DNA from: Motacilla alba alba
Lineage: Eukaryota > Chordata > Aves > Passeriformes > Motacillidae
Assembly: GCF_015832195.1 (NCBI RefSeq)
Contig: NC_052030.1
Span: 10,559,439 to 10,623,438, forward strand
Reading direction: 5' to 3'
Length of the DNA: 64,000 nucleotides
Under the pieces are notes generated by a model that was given only the letters and a program-made list of their open reading frames with translations, did no database searches and had not been told where the DNA came from. Below are positions 11,701-23,289 of the stretch, in pieces; the first letter of the stretch is position 1; each line of letters opens with the position of its first letter. The translations under genes and the position numbers were made by a program.

Positions 11701-14700
11701 AGCATAAAGAAGTGTCAGCCCCCACTATCAAAAACTGAGGCTCGGAGGAAAGGGGCAGATGCACAGGATTAAACCTGACAGGTTCCTTTCAGTACAAAAA
11801 CCTTTAAAACTCAGATTTCTTAGAATTATGTGCTCTGATAAATGGGCTTCTTGGAAAAGCCTGAACATGCACAGGAACATGAAACTGCACTAGCTCAGTG
11901 CCACAACCTTGGCTCTTCAAAACTATTATTTTTTACTTTATCTTTGACTATATTATTTATATTTGGCTAAGCAGAGAACAGTAAATGCTTCTGTTACCAA
12001 AGCTTGAAATAAAAACATTCCCAAAGGCTTTCTGTATAAAAGTCTGCTGTAGAAGGAGATGTTTCTTCTCAACCCACAATTTAAAAATACAAATAAAACA
12101 CAATATCCCTCAGCAAACAGAAGTTACTTCATTCTGCAGATGTAAAAGATATAAAATAGGAGTATTTCAGCTAGATGACTGTTTCAAATCATACTTACTG
12201 CCAAAATGCTGGAGTTGATATAAAACAACATGCTAAGTGCTTGAATGCTGTCACATTTTTCCACACTTACTGATCTAATGCATTTTGTGGCTTGGTTTAC
12301 TAAAAACGCTGGGGGAAAAAAAAGTCACCAAGTATTACTGGAGGAAGTGAAAGAGCAATTATGAAAAGCATAAATGAGAAACAATACAAGAACTTAGGTA
12401 CCAGCAAAATTGAAAGTAAATGTCATTTCTATTGCAGGTAAGGTTTTATGTGAGCTTTGAAGAATGAAGCTTTTTATATTCTCAAAAAAATGCTATGAGA
12501 AAAATTATTACTTCTTAACAAGTAGAAAAAGCTTCATGAAAATTAATTTTTGAATCTCTTAATAAGATTTTTTTTCTTTCACGGCAGACTTCAGTCCTGT
12601 AATCACCACCCTGACTGTTCTGAGACCACATTTAATGACGACAGTGGGCTTTGGGAAATGCAGGCGTGGGTTTGGTTGTGGTTTTTTTTTCACCTCCACC
12701 TCTGTAGATTTTCAGGAAATTGTGTGAAAGGTTCAAATGCAGATCTCAGCCTGCAAATCTGACTTGGAGAGGAACCTCTGGGCAAAGGGAAGCTGCCCAG
12801 CAGCTTGGTGCAAACCCCTCCTCCCTCAGGGTGTCACCCTTGCACTGTTTGCTTAAAGCAATTATGCCAAACAGAACATTTTCTTGTTGGATAAACAAGA
12901 TTTTAACAAGATTCTCAGGGATTTACATATCTCACTTTGAATGTTTAATAGAGATGCAACAGAATTTCCATTCTATGTCTTAAAAAACCAAACAAACAGA
13001 GAAACAGAAGTGATTTGAAAATTATCTGCTTGTGAAACTTTAGCTGAATTCTCCATGGGGAGTGTGCCAGATTTCTGACTGACTAATCTAAAAGCACAGT
13101 ACTACAAAGCAAAAATCTGGGATTCAAGTGCACTTTCCAACCTGCAGGATTTGCATCAGAGCACCAAGAAGAGACAACAGGACTTGGCAGCCTCAGAAAT
13201 GCATCCTCTGTCTGGACAGGAACCCCATACTGCCAAATAAAAACCACAGTCAGGTACACAGGTGTGTTTCAGCCCATTTTTATTGACAACAAATATGAAT
13301 AAAAGCAGTACTTATTTCCCCAGGATCTCTCAATAATGCTTTGTGCAGCAATATTTCAGTCACTGCTACAGCTTGATGCTGAAAATAGCAGGGGAGAAGT
13401 GTCTTGTTTTTCAAAGATCTTAAAAATCTAGTTCACTTTTTAAGTAACTAAACACAAAACATTACGTTTCTTCTTTTTACATTTCTATATTTAAAGACCA
13501 ATATAAATTTTGCTTCTTCCAGCAGAACTGCATTATTTAAAAGCAGATGCAAACATTGCTGATTTCTTCTTTCTGGAATAATCCAATACTAATTGCATCA
13601 AATATAATTTACCTCCTATTGAATCGGAGAGAATTTACCTCATATCTGGAAGTTTCGTTTGCCTCAGGGGGATTTTGAGCATCTGTATCCAAAATCCAGC
13701 TGTCAGGCTCAGCACTGAAAGTGGCACCTCCAAATTTGTCAAGCAAATTATCAAAATTTTCTGCAGTTGGGATTTCGGGGGATTTGAGGTACAGGGCTTG
13801 TTTATCTGTCAAAATATTTAAAGAAGGAGATAATTTAAGGAAAAAAAAAAGATACAGAAACAATACTTAGTAACAACGAGACAACTTTAAACATGATTTA
13901 TTTAAGATGCTAAATTATTTACAAAAAAAAACCCCAAACTATTTTGTTTTTCCAACAGAGAAGACCAAGAGTACCAGATGTTTAATTCTATGTTTTCACA
14001 AGTTGAAAGGATCACAACATAAGGACTGTGAGCAGACAGAATTACCAGTTTCTTGAGAGGTTTAATAAAATAAAAATAGTTTTAAATTTAGTTTTTTTCT
14101 GGTACCTAAAGAGCTTACAAAAAAATAACACCACAATGCTTAATATTGCCTACAACTCTACTTACAGTTTGTAGCATGAATGCAGAAAATACTGGGATTG
14201 ACTTGGTCAATTAATTTAAATATCCTTTCTGGTGGATTTGCTTCAACATCAAGAGAATACACAGCAGCTTTCTGACTGCACAGCTGGCTGTCACCTCTGC
14301 AAAGAAACAAAATAAATCAATGATCCACTAGGTTTTAGTGTTGACCAGATTTTAAAGTTCTTTAAATCTACTGAGGCAGCACCAGAAAAATTTTAAAAGC
14401 ATGAAATTACTGAATTGAACATGATTTGTAGAACAATTGTGCATCCTTAGAAGGTTCCTATTGTTTTATACTCTGTGCTTATTAACAAATAATAGAGAAT
14501 TCTCCAACGTGTTTTATTCAGCAGAGGAAACTGTGAGCAGCAGCATGAAGGAAGGTAAGAAAGAGACTGGGGGAGGGAAAACCAGGGACAATATGAGACA
14601 GAAAATGCCAAACTGGGTGGGATCCAGATGGTTGAGACCCCAAAAATGCAGGGCTGCACCAGAGGCCACACACAGCTCAGCAGCACTTTCCTTCCTACAA

Positions 14701-17700
14701 CCCAAGTGGGATGTCAGAGCAGGAAAACAGGTCAGTTTTGTGGATGTTGGAACAATATTAATTTTGAGCAGGGAATGGGAAAATTCCTGCTTGAGATGCA
14801 TGTGAAAGAAATGGCAGAGTGAGGAATAGGAGGTGAAATAACCCAGCCTGTCTTGGAGAAGTGTTTAGGGCTGTGCCACAGGCTCACCAAGAGCCCAGAG
14901 CTGCAGGAGAATGTGCCAGCTCAGAGCCTGGCAGCACTGGGGTGTCCCACATGCCACAAACACCAGCTGATGATCCCTGGGAAACTGGGATTTAGCAGCA
15001 CAGAGCAGCTAAGGACAGGCCCTGGAGAAGTGAAATGACTTTCAGAAATTTTGAAGCCTGGAGTTAAGCTCTTCCACGAGTTAAGTCATTTGTTAATAGG
15101 ATCCCACCATAAATCAAACCCAACAGGATCCCACCATAAATCAAACCCAACAGGATCCCACCATAAATCAAACCCAACAGGATCCCACCATAAATCAAAC
15201 CCAACAGGATCCCACCATAAATCAAACCCAACAGGATCCCACCATAAATCAAACCCAACAGGATCCCACCATAAATCAAACCTTTCTGCTGCTGTTTCAG
15301 AGATCTCACGGCCTCTGCCTTGGGATCAGCCAAAAGAATACAAACATGCAAATGTAGATAAACTCTGATGTAAATAATGAGACCCACAACACCTGCAGGC
15401 ACTGAAAATCCCCTGGCTTTTCATGCAAAAAAAAAAAAAAAAAAAAACCTTTTACACAAAAGAATTTGGGCAAAGAAACACAATTTCATTTGAGGCATTT
15501 CAGGTTGACAAAGGCAGCACAGTCATCTTAGGCAATTAAAGTGTCACTCAGGAGGGTGTTGATTAGACCTTTCTGATCTATATAAATATCTATAAATGGG
15601 GAGCAGGAGTCTTTTGTGTGCCAGAACAATAAGAAACCACAGTCTGGCATGACTGCTAATTCAAATTCCAAAGCACCAAGAATAAACCCAGTGCTCAGAT
15701 CGGCATAATTTATACAGGAGGTGGGTTGGAAAGCTGCACTTATTGTTCTGAGAAGTCACCAAGAGGATTTTTTGCACATTATTATTTTGAAGTGAGCTTT
15801 CTTAACTCCTCTTTGAGAAGATGGAATTGGGTGAAGGTGTTTTCAGATTAAATAGCAAAGAAACAACTCTTGGCTTTACTTTTTTTGGTATAATGTTACA
15901 TTTTATTGTTTGTGAAGTGGCAGTGGGGGAGCAGGTTGGGATGGTGACTTGGAAAATTAGGGTCAGAAAAACGCTCATACTATTTCAACAAGCTCTGAAC
16001 TGATTGTGTGGCTGATATCATAAATGTAATCAAAGAGGTCATTGATAAATTCACTGATAAAAACTGGTGACCTACAGGAGTGGCCGGATTGGTCCTTTGG
16101 GATCAGTTTTCTTAAATCTCAGACACTGCACTGATCAAAGTCTAAAGATGCATCATTCTTACCCCAAAAAAGCAGCACCACCTAAATGCCAGCAGGGAGG
16201 AGCACGGGGAAACAGGAGCAAAGAGGGAATGAGGAGAGAACTGGGTGGGAGGAGGATTTGCTGCTTGCCTGGCTGGGGACAGAGAGCAGGAGGGGCTGGA
16301 GGAAGGAAGGACAGCAGCAGGGAGGAGTGGGAATTGCTCCCAGGAGAGGACAGGCAGCAAATGAAGAAGGATTTTGTGCATTCTGGTTATTTCTGCACTC
16401 ACATGACCACCGGGGCCGAGCACGCGGTGAAGAGGCTGAAGTCCTCGGCGCTGCAGTCGGGGTCACAGCAGCAGTTGGTGTCACACCGTGCCACCAGCAG
16501 GTCGCACACACAGAGCCTGGCAACTGCAGCAGAGAGTGAAATGAGAAGCGCAGCGGGGACACCTCACAGCACGGCACAAACACTTCCACTGCTCACCTCG
16601 CCCTGGTTCTGATAGCGGCCAAAAGTCCTCTCCACATTCATGTTTTCCTGAAGTTATTTTTAAAAGCCAGCTTTTCTGCTGCTGAGCAAATTTATTTGGA
16701 ACACGAGGACAAAACCAAGCCGTACTAAAAACTGTTCCCTGAGAAGCAAAACCCCAATTCAAGAGGGATTTTGGAGGTGTGAAAATCTGCTCAGCCTTGC
16801 AGAGGAAAAAAAAAAAAAAAGAGATACCAACAAGGTGTGTTTATCTGCTTATTTCAGCTGATTGGGAAGAAAAATAAAACATTTTGAAAGAGCAGAGATG
16901 TTTATAAGTTTTGAGGATGGCTCAGGGTCCAGGAATACATTTCCCTGATGTGCCAAAACAACCACAATTGACTTCTTTGAAACTATTTTTTCTCTCTGTG
17001 AAATATTGTAATCACAGACAGAGTAATTGCCAATAATTCTGTAAACTGGCTCAGTAAAATACACTTGGCAAATTCTTCAAACTTTCTGAGGTCTTCAAGT
17101 TTATAAATTCAAAGAACAGATATTATTCTACTGAAGTGTTTTTGAGAGTTGCTGTTCTATAATTAATCTAGACTTGAGAATAGCACAGAAGGAGGGAAAT
17201 CAAGGCCAGTGTTTTATAAGAAAGACATTCAAAGAATATTTTCATAACTAATTCCTTTATTTCACTTTGACTGCTGCCTGTTTCCCTGTGCCCCCCTGGA
17301 TGTTCTCTGACCACCTGAACGGCATCCAGGTATTTCCTGGAATCTCTGAAGTTCTGACTGTTCTGTTGGCTGAGCTCAGCTCTGGATCCTTAGCTCACCC
17401 TGTAAACAGAGAAGTTTAAACATGGACGATTACATTGCAAGGTTATGCCTGTGAGATTAGGGATTTAAGTCCCTTTTCCTTAAGGATGTAGCACTGGGGT
17501 GGCTTTCCTTCGGCAAGTAACCCATGAAAAGCTCAGCTGAGGGCAACACCACTCTATAAAAAAAGTGATATAAAAGTGTAGCAAATTATACAGCGGGAAA
17601 CACCTTCTGAGAACACAGTAACCAAACTTTGTGAGCTCTAATTTTATGACAATGTATCCACAGCGCCTGGGGCAAAGCGTGCATCCAGCTCGGGCTGTGC

Positions 17701-18282
17701 TGGAGCTCCCCAAGGACACCGGGGCAGCCCGGGCTCCTGTGCCAGGTCGGAGCTGCCCTCTGTGCCCAGAGCAGCGCTGGGTGGGCAGCAGCCCCTGCCC
17801 TCTACCCCCACCGACCCTCAGCGCTGTGGAATGTCCTGCTGCGCGATGTCCGTGCCCCCATCAGCGTGCCCGGGGCCTGCGGGCAGCTCAGGGCTGGCTG
17901 AGGCTGCCTGAGGAGGCTCCGAGCGGCCTCGGCTGCAGCTCCCAGGGTGCCCGAGCAGCGCTGCAGAGATCCCCGGGAGAAGCCGGGCGCGTGTGCCCGT
18001 CCCGAGGGGCCGCAATGCGAAGGGGAGGCCAAAGGCCGAATGCCCGAGGGAGGCCTCGAGCGGGGCTCCCCTCAGCCGGGGAGCGCCGCCGGTGCCCGCA
18101 GCGCCCGGAGGGCACCCACCGTCCGTGACCGGGGCCGGCGCGCTGCGGACCCGCGCCTGTGCGGCATCACGAGTATCTGCGGGCTCCGCGGCCGGCTCTG
18201 CAGCCCGGAGCGGCGGCGGCGGCGGAAGGAGGAAGAGGAGGATGAGGACGAAGAAAGCCCCGAGCCCCGGCGGCGCCGCCAT
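5705..18282 (-). CDS. TCTN1: TCTN1, tectonic-1
   Basis: Fourteen coding exons on the minus strand: 18282-18120, 16523-16403, 14296-14166, 13805-13639, 13229-13142, 12308-12199, 9618-9598, 9193-9068, 8498-8373, 8038-7956, 7608-7468, 7165-7009, 6332-6207, 5848-5705. They sum to 567 aa, close to human tectonic-1 (about 587). The start ATG sits in a GCCGCCATGG Kozak context and opens a hydrophobic signal peptide ending near residue 27. Exon 2 encodes the Cys-rich tectonic signature (CVCDL, then [11 protein letters not shown]). Later blocks include [24 protein letters not shown], a WTKYGSL box in exon 13 and the C-terminal PFDFFYPFV. The protein acts at the ciliary transition zone in the B9/MKS complex, controlling ciliary membrane content and Hedgehog signalling. 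Intron 10 is a U12-type AT-AC intron and exon 7 is only 21 nt. The exon 5 donor (CAG then GTTGGA) is weak, although the phase fits. Exon 12 uses an AAG acceptor. Confidence 0.95.
7609..7955 (-). other. TCTN1: TCTN1 intron 10, U12-type AT-AC intron
   Basis: No GT donor exists where homology requires exon 10 to end. Instead the minus strand reads ATATCCTTT from 7955, the minor-spliceosome AT-AC donor. A branch-site match, TCCCTTAAC, lies at 7627-7619, and the intron ends in AC at 7610-7609, about 11 nt after the branch A. Joining the flanks restores a GGA codon in phase 2 and the conserved peptide FQPQG-SGIIQ. Confidence 0.9.
9598..9618 (-). CDS. TCTN1: TCTN1 microexon 7 (21 nt)
   Basis: A phase-0 exon of seven codons (VPKSSQM), with a pyrimidine-rich CAG acceptor (9621-9619) and a perfect GTAAGT donor (9597-9592). 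It sits between exon 6, ending in [14 protein letters not shown], and exon 8, starting VNIAVQS. As I recall it, human tectonic-1 has VPDSRKK at the same place. Confidence 0.85.
9619..12198 (-). other. TCTN1 intron 6
   Basis: Intron of about 2.6 kb. Most is AT-rich, but roughly 10360-11290 is a GC-richer patch that gives long unrelated open frames on both strands. I recognise no protein family, repeat or RNA gene in it. Confidence 0.75.
14297..16402 (-). other. TCTN1 intron 2
   Basis: Intron of about 2.1 kb between the Cys-rich exon and exon 3. It contains the 27-bp minisatellite and a run of about 20 A near 15427-15447. No other structured element recognised. Confidence 0.8.
15098..15281. 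repeat. 27-bp minisatellite, about 7 copies
   Basis: A 27-bp unit starting AGGATCCCACCATAAATC repeats at 15098, 15125, 15152, 15179, 15206, 15233 and 15260; the last copy is incomplete. Copies look nearly identical, which suggests recent expansion. It lies in TCTN1 intron 2. As the unit is a multiple of three and lacks stops in some frames, it makes repetitive open frames on both strands, which are not genes. Confidence 0.95.
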
Positions 18283-18660
18283 GGCGGCCGCCCTTAGCAA
18301 CGGCGCGTTGCCAGGGAGCGCGGGGCATGACGGGAAGGGCGAGGCCCGCTCTCGCGAGACTTGGCGGGCGGAGGGGAAGGGCGGCGCCCCGGGAACATGG
18401 CGGGCACAGGGAGGGCACGGCCCCGGGCACGGCCCCGGCTATCTGCGGCTCCTGCAGCCGCCCTCGGGCTGCCTCATCGCCCCCCAGCGCGGGGAGCCTC
18501 GGGGAGAGGCCCCGCGCAGGGTTCTGGCTGGGTGTGGCCGTCGTGGTGGTGCCAGGAGGCCGCTTGTGCCACCCAGCGCCCTGAGGAACAGCCCGGCGGT
18601 GATGAGGGGCCGGTGCCCCCCTCAGAGCCAGGGAAGGGTTTCAGGTGTAGCGATCCGAGT
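17650..18660. promoter_or_regulatory. TCTN1: CpG island over TCTN1 first exon
   Basis: GC- and CpG-dense stretch around the TCTN1 start. It includes a palindromic TCTCGCGAGA at 18350-18359, a motif typical of TATA-less CpG promoters. Two RFX-like half sites, GCAAC at 18297-18301 and GTTGCC at 18307-18312, lie 5 bp apart and 15-30 bp upstream of the ATG. RFX X-boxes control many ciliary genes, which fits tectonic-1. Binding is inferred. Confidence 0.7.
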
Positions 18661-18944
18661 GTAACCCACGAAGGTGGTTTGGGAAAAACTCTTAGAAGAC
18701 CCCGCATTAAAAAAAAAAAAAAAAAAAAAAGAAAGGAAAAAAAAAGGCCCCTTGTGACATACAAAATATCTATTAGATTCTATGTACCTATAACTATATT
18801 TCACGTACTTTTGCAACTTTTTTTTTAGTAATCTTTCCAAAGTAATTTTTAAAGTGTTAAAGTTTCTCCTTTTGAAGATGCTGTGTGTCCTCAGTGCTCA
18901 GTGAGCATATTCCGTGGTCATTAGTAATCTTTTCTTGTGCACAG

Positions 18945-18985
18945 TTATCTTTGAGGTCTTTTTCAACCTAAATTATTCTATTTTT
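18945..18985 (+). mobile_element. CR1 LINE 3' tail fragment
   Basis: Short match to the CR1 3' end: ATCTTTGAGGTC, then TTTTTCAACCTAAATTATTCTAT. Plus orientation, degraded. A second weaker echo (CTTAGATCTTTTCCAGCCT) follows near 19055-19090. Confidence 0.55.
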
Positions 18986-20841
18986 TTACTAATTTGGAAA
19001 AAAAAAAAACAACCTGGGCTAGAGAGTGACTAAATTATCATTGTTCCTTAGGGTTCCTTAGATCTTTTCCAGCCTTAAAAATTCTTTGATCTGTTTTTAT
19101 TTCCCTGACCAGGTTCATTATTCTCACCTTGAAGGGGAGGCACCAAAAGCTCCCAAAAGCTCTAAAACTCCAGCTGCACCCATTGAAAATGGAAATAACT
19201 GCACAGTGCCCCTCCTCTGCCGTGCCCACACCCCAGGAGTGAGGGAGGAGTCACACAAGGCCACCGAGGCCCTTTGGTGTTATCAGAGCTGGGTTTGAAA
19301 CAGCTCCAGTCATGTGGAACAAAGCCTGGAGTCATCCTGACCCATGGAAAGGCCTCGTTCCTCCAAAGGTGAGAGCCCCCTGTGCTCCACTGTGCCTCAG
19401 AAATTACACCAAAATAACCTCACCAGAAATAACCTGCAGCCTGCCTTCCTTGTGACATGTACCCCAGAATCTCTGTGTTTGCCTTCTTCCATGGGGATGA
19501 AGAGCTGGTGTTTTCAGTCTCTCTGCTGTTCCTGAGGTAGCCAAAATGCTGCTGCTGGTGTTGGGGTTGTTTGTTGGTTGTTTTTTTTCTTTTTTCCCAA
19601 GCTCAGAGTGACTCCACACACTTCCATTTTGAAAAGGACCTGTAAAAATGGCACCGAACTTTTATTTTCTTGCTTCTCACCGAGGCTGTACCAGGACTGA
19701 AGAGAAAATGTGCCCGTGTTTGGAGGAAATCCTGGGCATCTCGACATCTCCATCCCTTTCACCGTCCCACAGCAAAGACAGGCAGTCCTGCTGAAGGACA
19801 GCTGCAACACGTGGCTGAGACAGAACCTCCCTCTGCATGGAGCTGCTTCAGGGCCTTCAGCTTCCTTGGCTAAACTCCCACATGGTCAGTTAACAAGGAT
19901 GGAGATGTTTCTCCTCCCTGCAAGTCCTGCAGAGTTGAAAACTTGGAATTTTGCAGGCTAAGAAGGAGAGTGGTGCTTGGTTTATTTTATCATCACTGGT
20001 TGTGATGTGTGTCCTTGTTCCACTGCAGTGTCATGAGGTAATTGATACCAAAACACCCTTATTTGTTAGTTTACATGCTTCTGATGCCTTTAGAACCAGT
20101 AAAAAGGGGCTGATGGCGTTGCACGGGGGAAAACAGAATTTAACACATTCTTCTTGCACGGGGAATTACTTGGCAAAGCTGATGGTGCACAGGGGGACCA
20201 GACTCCAAGATGAAAACCAAGCCTTGCTGAAATCTGAAAGCACAGATTGCACCCTGGATGAATGTGGGCAGGAGCTGGATGAATAAAGAGGTATTAATTC
20301 TTACTGCAGCTACCATTGAAATGGAATGGAAGTGGGCAACTGTTCAAAAGCAAAGTAGGATGGAATTAATCTGCTTTTCTCGTGACCTTTTTTTTTTTAG
20401 GGCTTCACTCACAGCAACAGTTCACCTAAATCCACTTAAAATACTTGCTGTTATAGGAAAAAACACACCTTTGTCATGCAGAGAAAGGCAAGGCATCTAA
20501 GAAAAAGCATTCGAAAAACTCCCCAGCATAAAACTCACCCTGGTGTTGGACTTCTGGAACAGGTTCCAAAGAGCAACTCCAGGTGTGTAGGATAAGATCA
20601 GGACATCAATACATAATGCTTGTTCTCCAGCAGAGAGATTAATTTATCCTGTCAACATGAGCTAATTAATAATTAAAAGAGCACTGTGATCCTTATGGGG
20701 GAGGTCCTAGAAAATGAAAATTCAAGCAACTTGAGAGGCAGTAGATTCCTGTTTATTAAAAAACACGTTCAGGGATTTACTCTGTCACTGTTCCAATTAC
20801 AGTTTCAGCACCAAGATTCTGATGTGCATTCAAGCATTATA

Positions 20842-20977
20842 GAAGCTGTGGCTGCCCCATCCCTGGAAGTGTCCAAGGCCAGGCTGGAGCAACCTGGGAT
20901 AGTGGCAGGTGTCCCTGCCCATGGCAGGGGTGGAATGAGATGATCTTTGAGGTCCCTTCCAAACCATTCTGTGATTC
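20842..20977 (+). mobile_element. CR1 LINE 3'-end fragment
   Basis: Reads like the CR1 3' end: GAAGCTGTGGCTGCCCCATC, then a block ending GTGTCCCTGCCCATGGCAGG, then GATGATCTTTGAGGTCCCTT and the CCATTCTGTGATTC terminus. Plus orientation, strongly 5'-truncated. Confidence 0.9.
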
Positions 20978-21944
20978 CTGTTGGTGATCTTCTGACTCTG
21001 CATCTTCTCTTGGCTCCTCACGTGGGAAGCCTCATGTGGTCCTTCTCACATTAGTTTTCTTTTTAATCCAGCTGTGCTGTCCTGAACTTCATCTTTTCAG
21101 GGCTGACATGGGGTTTGCCCTATGACAGATCACTTTACAAGTCCGAGTGGACAGGCATTTGGAATCAGAGTCCAAACAAAGTCAAACCAGGCTGAAATAA
21201 ACTGCATTTCGGTCTAGCACAAGATTAGCCCTTAAATAAATAGTGAGGAGCTGGGGCAGTCTGTACAGCAGATGGCATTACAGGTAACATTTATCACACT
21301 CCAATCTCAGGGCTCAGATACTTGGGAGGGAGGATTGACGTCAGCTACCACTGAATCAGTTTTAAAACAAGCTGGAAACCTGCTTGTGCCTTCAGCAGTT
21401 GATTGTTTTGTGCAGCACCTCTGCTTTGCACCCCCCAGTGCATTTATTGGTCTGGACAAGCCTAGCGGGAAGAGTTGATTCTGTTTTTGCAGCTTAAGTG
21501 AGCTGATGTAAATAGATCTTGGACTTTGAGGTGGGAAGATTCCACCCAGCTGCAGTAACCAGGGGGATGCCCTTTGGTCCAGTTTTTGTGCCAAATTTGT
21601 GCATTGGGGAATTTTAAACAAATATCACTTGGCAGGATATCAACTCTGAGGGTACAAGAATAACACTGAGTAAGGCAGCAGGGCATGGGCTGCGAGGGAT
21701 TTGCAGGGAGAACTATCCAGGCTGACACTGAACAGTGGAGGAAACCAGTTCTGAAGCATTTTATTAAAAATAGTTGGGGTTTTGTCTCACAGGAGCTCAG
21801 AGATCCTGTGAATGAAAACCAGGAGCAGTTTTTCATCTGGGCACAACATCCTCGTGCAGGAGTGACGGAGTTCATCAAAGGTTACTAATTACCATGGAAA
21901 TTTTGAGGTGTCTGGCTGTCTGGACAGACTTGGGTGGGTGACTT

Positions 21945-22150
21945 GGGATCATTAAGATTGGAAAAGACTTCCAAGATCAAGCCCAACCTTCAACCAAGTA
22001 CCCCCATGCCCACTAAACTGTGTCACAAAGTGCTACATCTGCTCATTTTTTGAACTCTTCAAGGGATTGTGACTCCACCACTTCCCCAGGGAGGCTGTTT
22101 CAAAGACTCTCAAGGATGGAGGAGTGTGAAGAGCTCCTGGTGTGCCTTGG
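21945..22150 (-). mobile_element. CR1 LINE fragment, reverse orientation
   Basis: Begins with the complement of a CR1 3' end (GATTGGAAAAGACTTCCAAG, then ATCAAGCCCAACC). It continues through the TGACTCCACCACTTCCCCAG block and fades near 22150. It is diverged and 5'-truncated. Confidence 0.8.
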
Positions 22151-23289
22151 CTTGGGAGCATTAGGGAAGCAGAGTCGTGCTCTGCCAAATGAGTTTGTCA
22201 GCTCTGAGCTCACGATGTTCCTCAGCGTTTGAGCCGTGGCTGCTGGGCAAAGTGGCACAGAGAGAACCCTTCCAGCCCTGGAAAACTCAGCATTGAGGCA
22301 TGGAGAGCTCAGCTTTAGCTGGGGGTGATCACAGCTGAGCAGCACAGCCAGGTAATGCAGGACAGGTCACCTTGCACCAACCCGAGCTGCCTCAGGGCAC
22401 TCAGCAGCACAGAACAAGGGCTGGACTTGAGCTAGACAGGACCTGGACGAGGAAGAGGAAGGAGGAGACTCAAGGAAGGGAAAGAATGATTCTGTGGGGG
22501 AAGCTCTGCAAATATGTGCTTCCCTTTGCTGATAAAGGAGGGTGTGAGGCACCGAGAGGAGCCACCTTGTTTGTCTGCTCTCACACCCTGCCGGGCCCTG
22601 GCAGCAGCACTCCCTTATCTGCAGCACATTGGCACATTGAGCTGCGCAGCCATCCCCTAATGCACCACTCTGGGCCTGGGCTGCTCCTCGTGTTCATTCC
22701 CTTTCTCCCCGTTTTAACAGGAGGATTCATTTTTTTAATAAGTTTGGATACAATTTCAGCTTTAGCTGGATAATTCTCACGCATTGTTTTAGACCTTTAG
22801 CAGTGTTAGAGGGGCAATGTTGTCTCTGTCAAGGCGCACAGGGAGCAAAACGCCTCCCTGGGATAACGAGGGTGCTCCAGCAGCGTTCTGTGGTGGATTG
22901 TGGCACAGAGCTCTTCCTTTCACTGCAGCAGCTCGTGGGGCAGGTTTCACACCTGCCTCTGCTGTATTTACACCTCTATTGTTTGTTATATAAGTGGTAG
23001 CAGCCTCTTGGAATTAAAACGAATTTGCAGAGCGACCTGCTGGGAACTTCCAAGGGGACAAAACCATTGTTTGCACACCCACGAGCAGCAAGGAAAAGCG
23101 AGCCGCAGAAAATGAGGAATTGGGTCTTTTTTTTTAGTACTGAGGGTCTCTGCAGCATTGATGCCTGGAAGCCGTTACTGTTGAAGTTGTCCAGCCGAGA
23201 GCTTTGTGTCACTCCCAACTCCGCCGAACGTGGTTTAATGGGGTTCGAGCGGTGACTGCACACCGCACCCTCCTCGTGAGGCTTTTGTT

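Noticed and set aside
15051..15402. Repetitive proteins on both strands at the 27-bp repeat
   Set aside because: A direct result of a repeat unit divisible by three; no start context or conservation.
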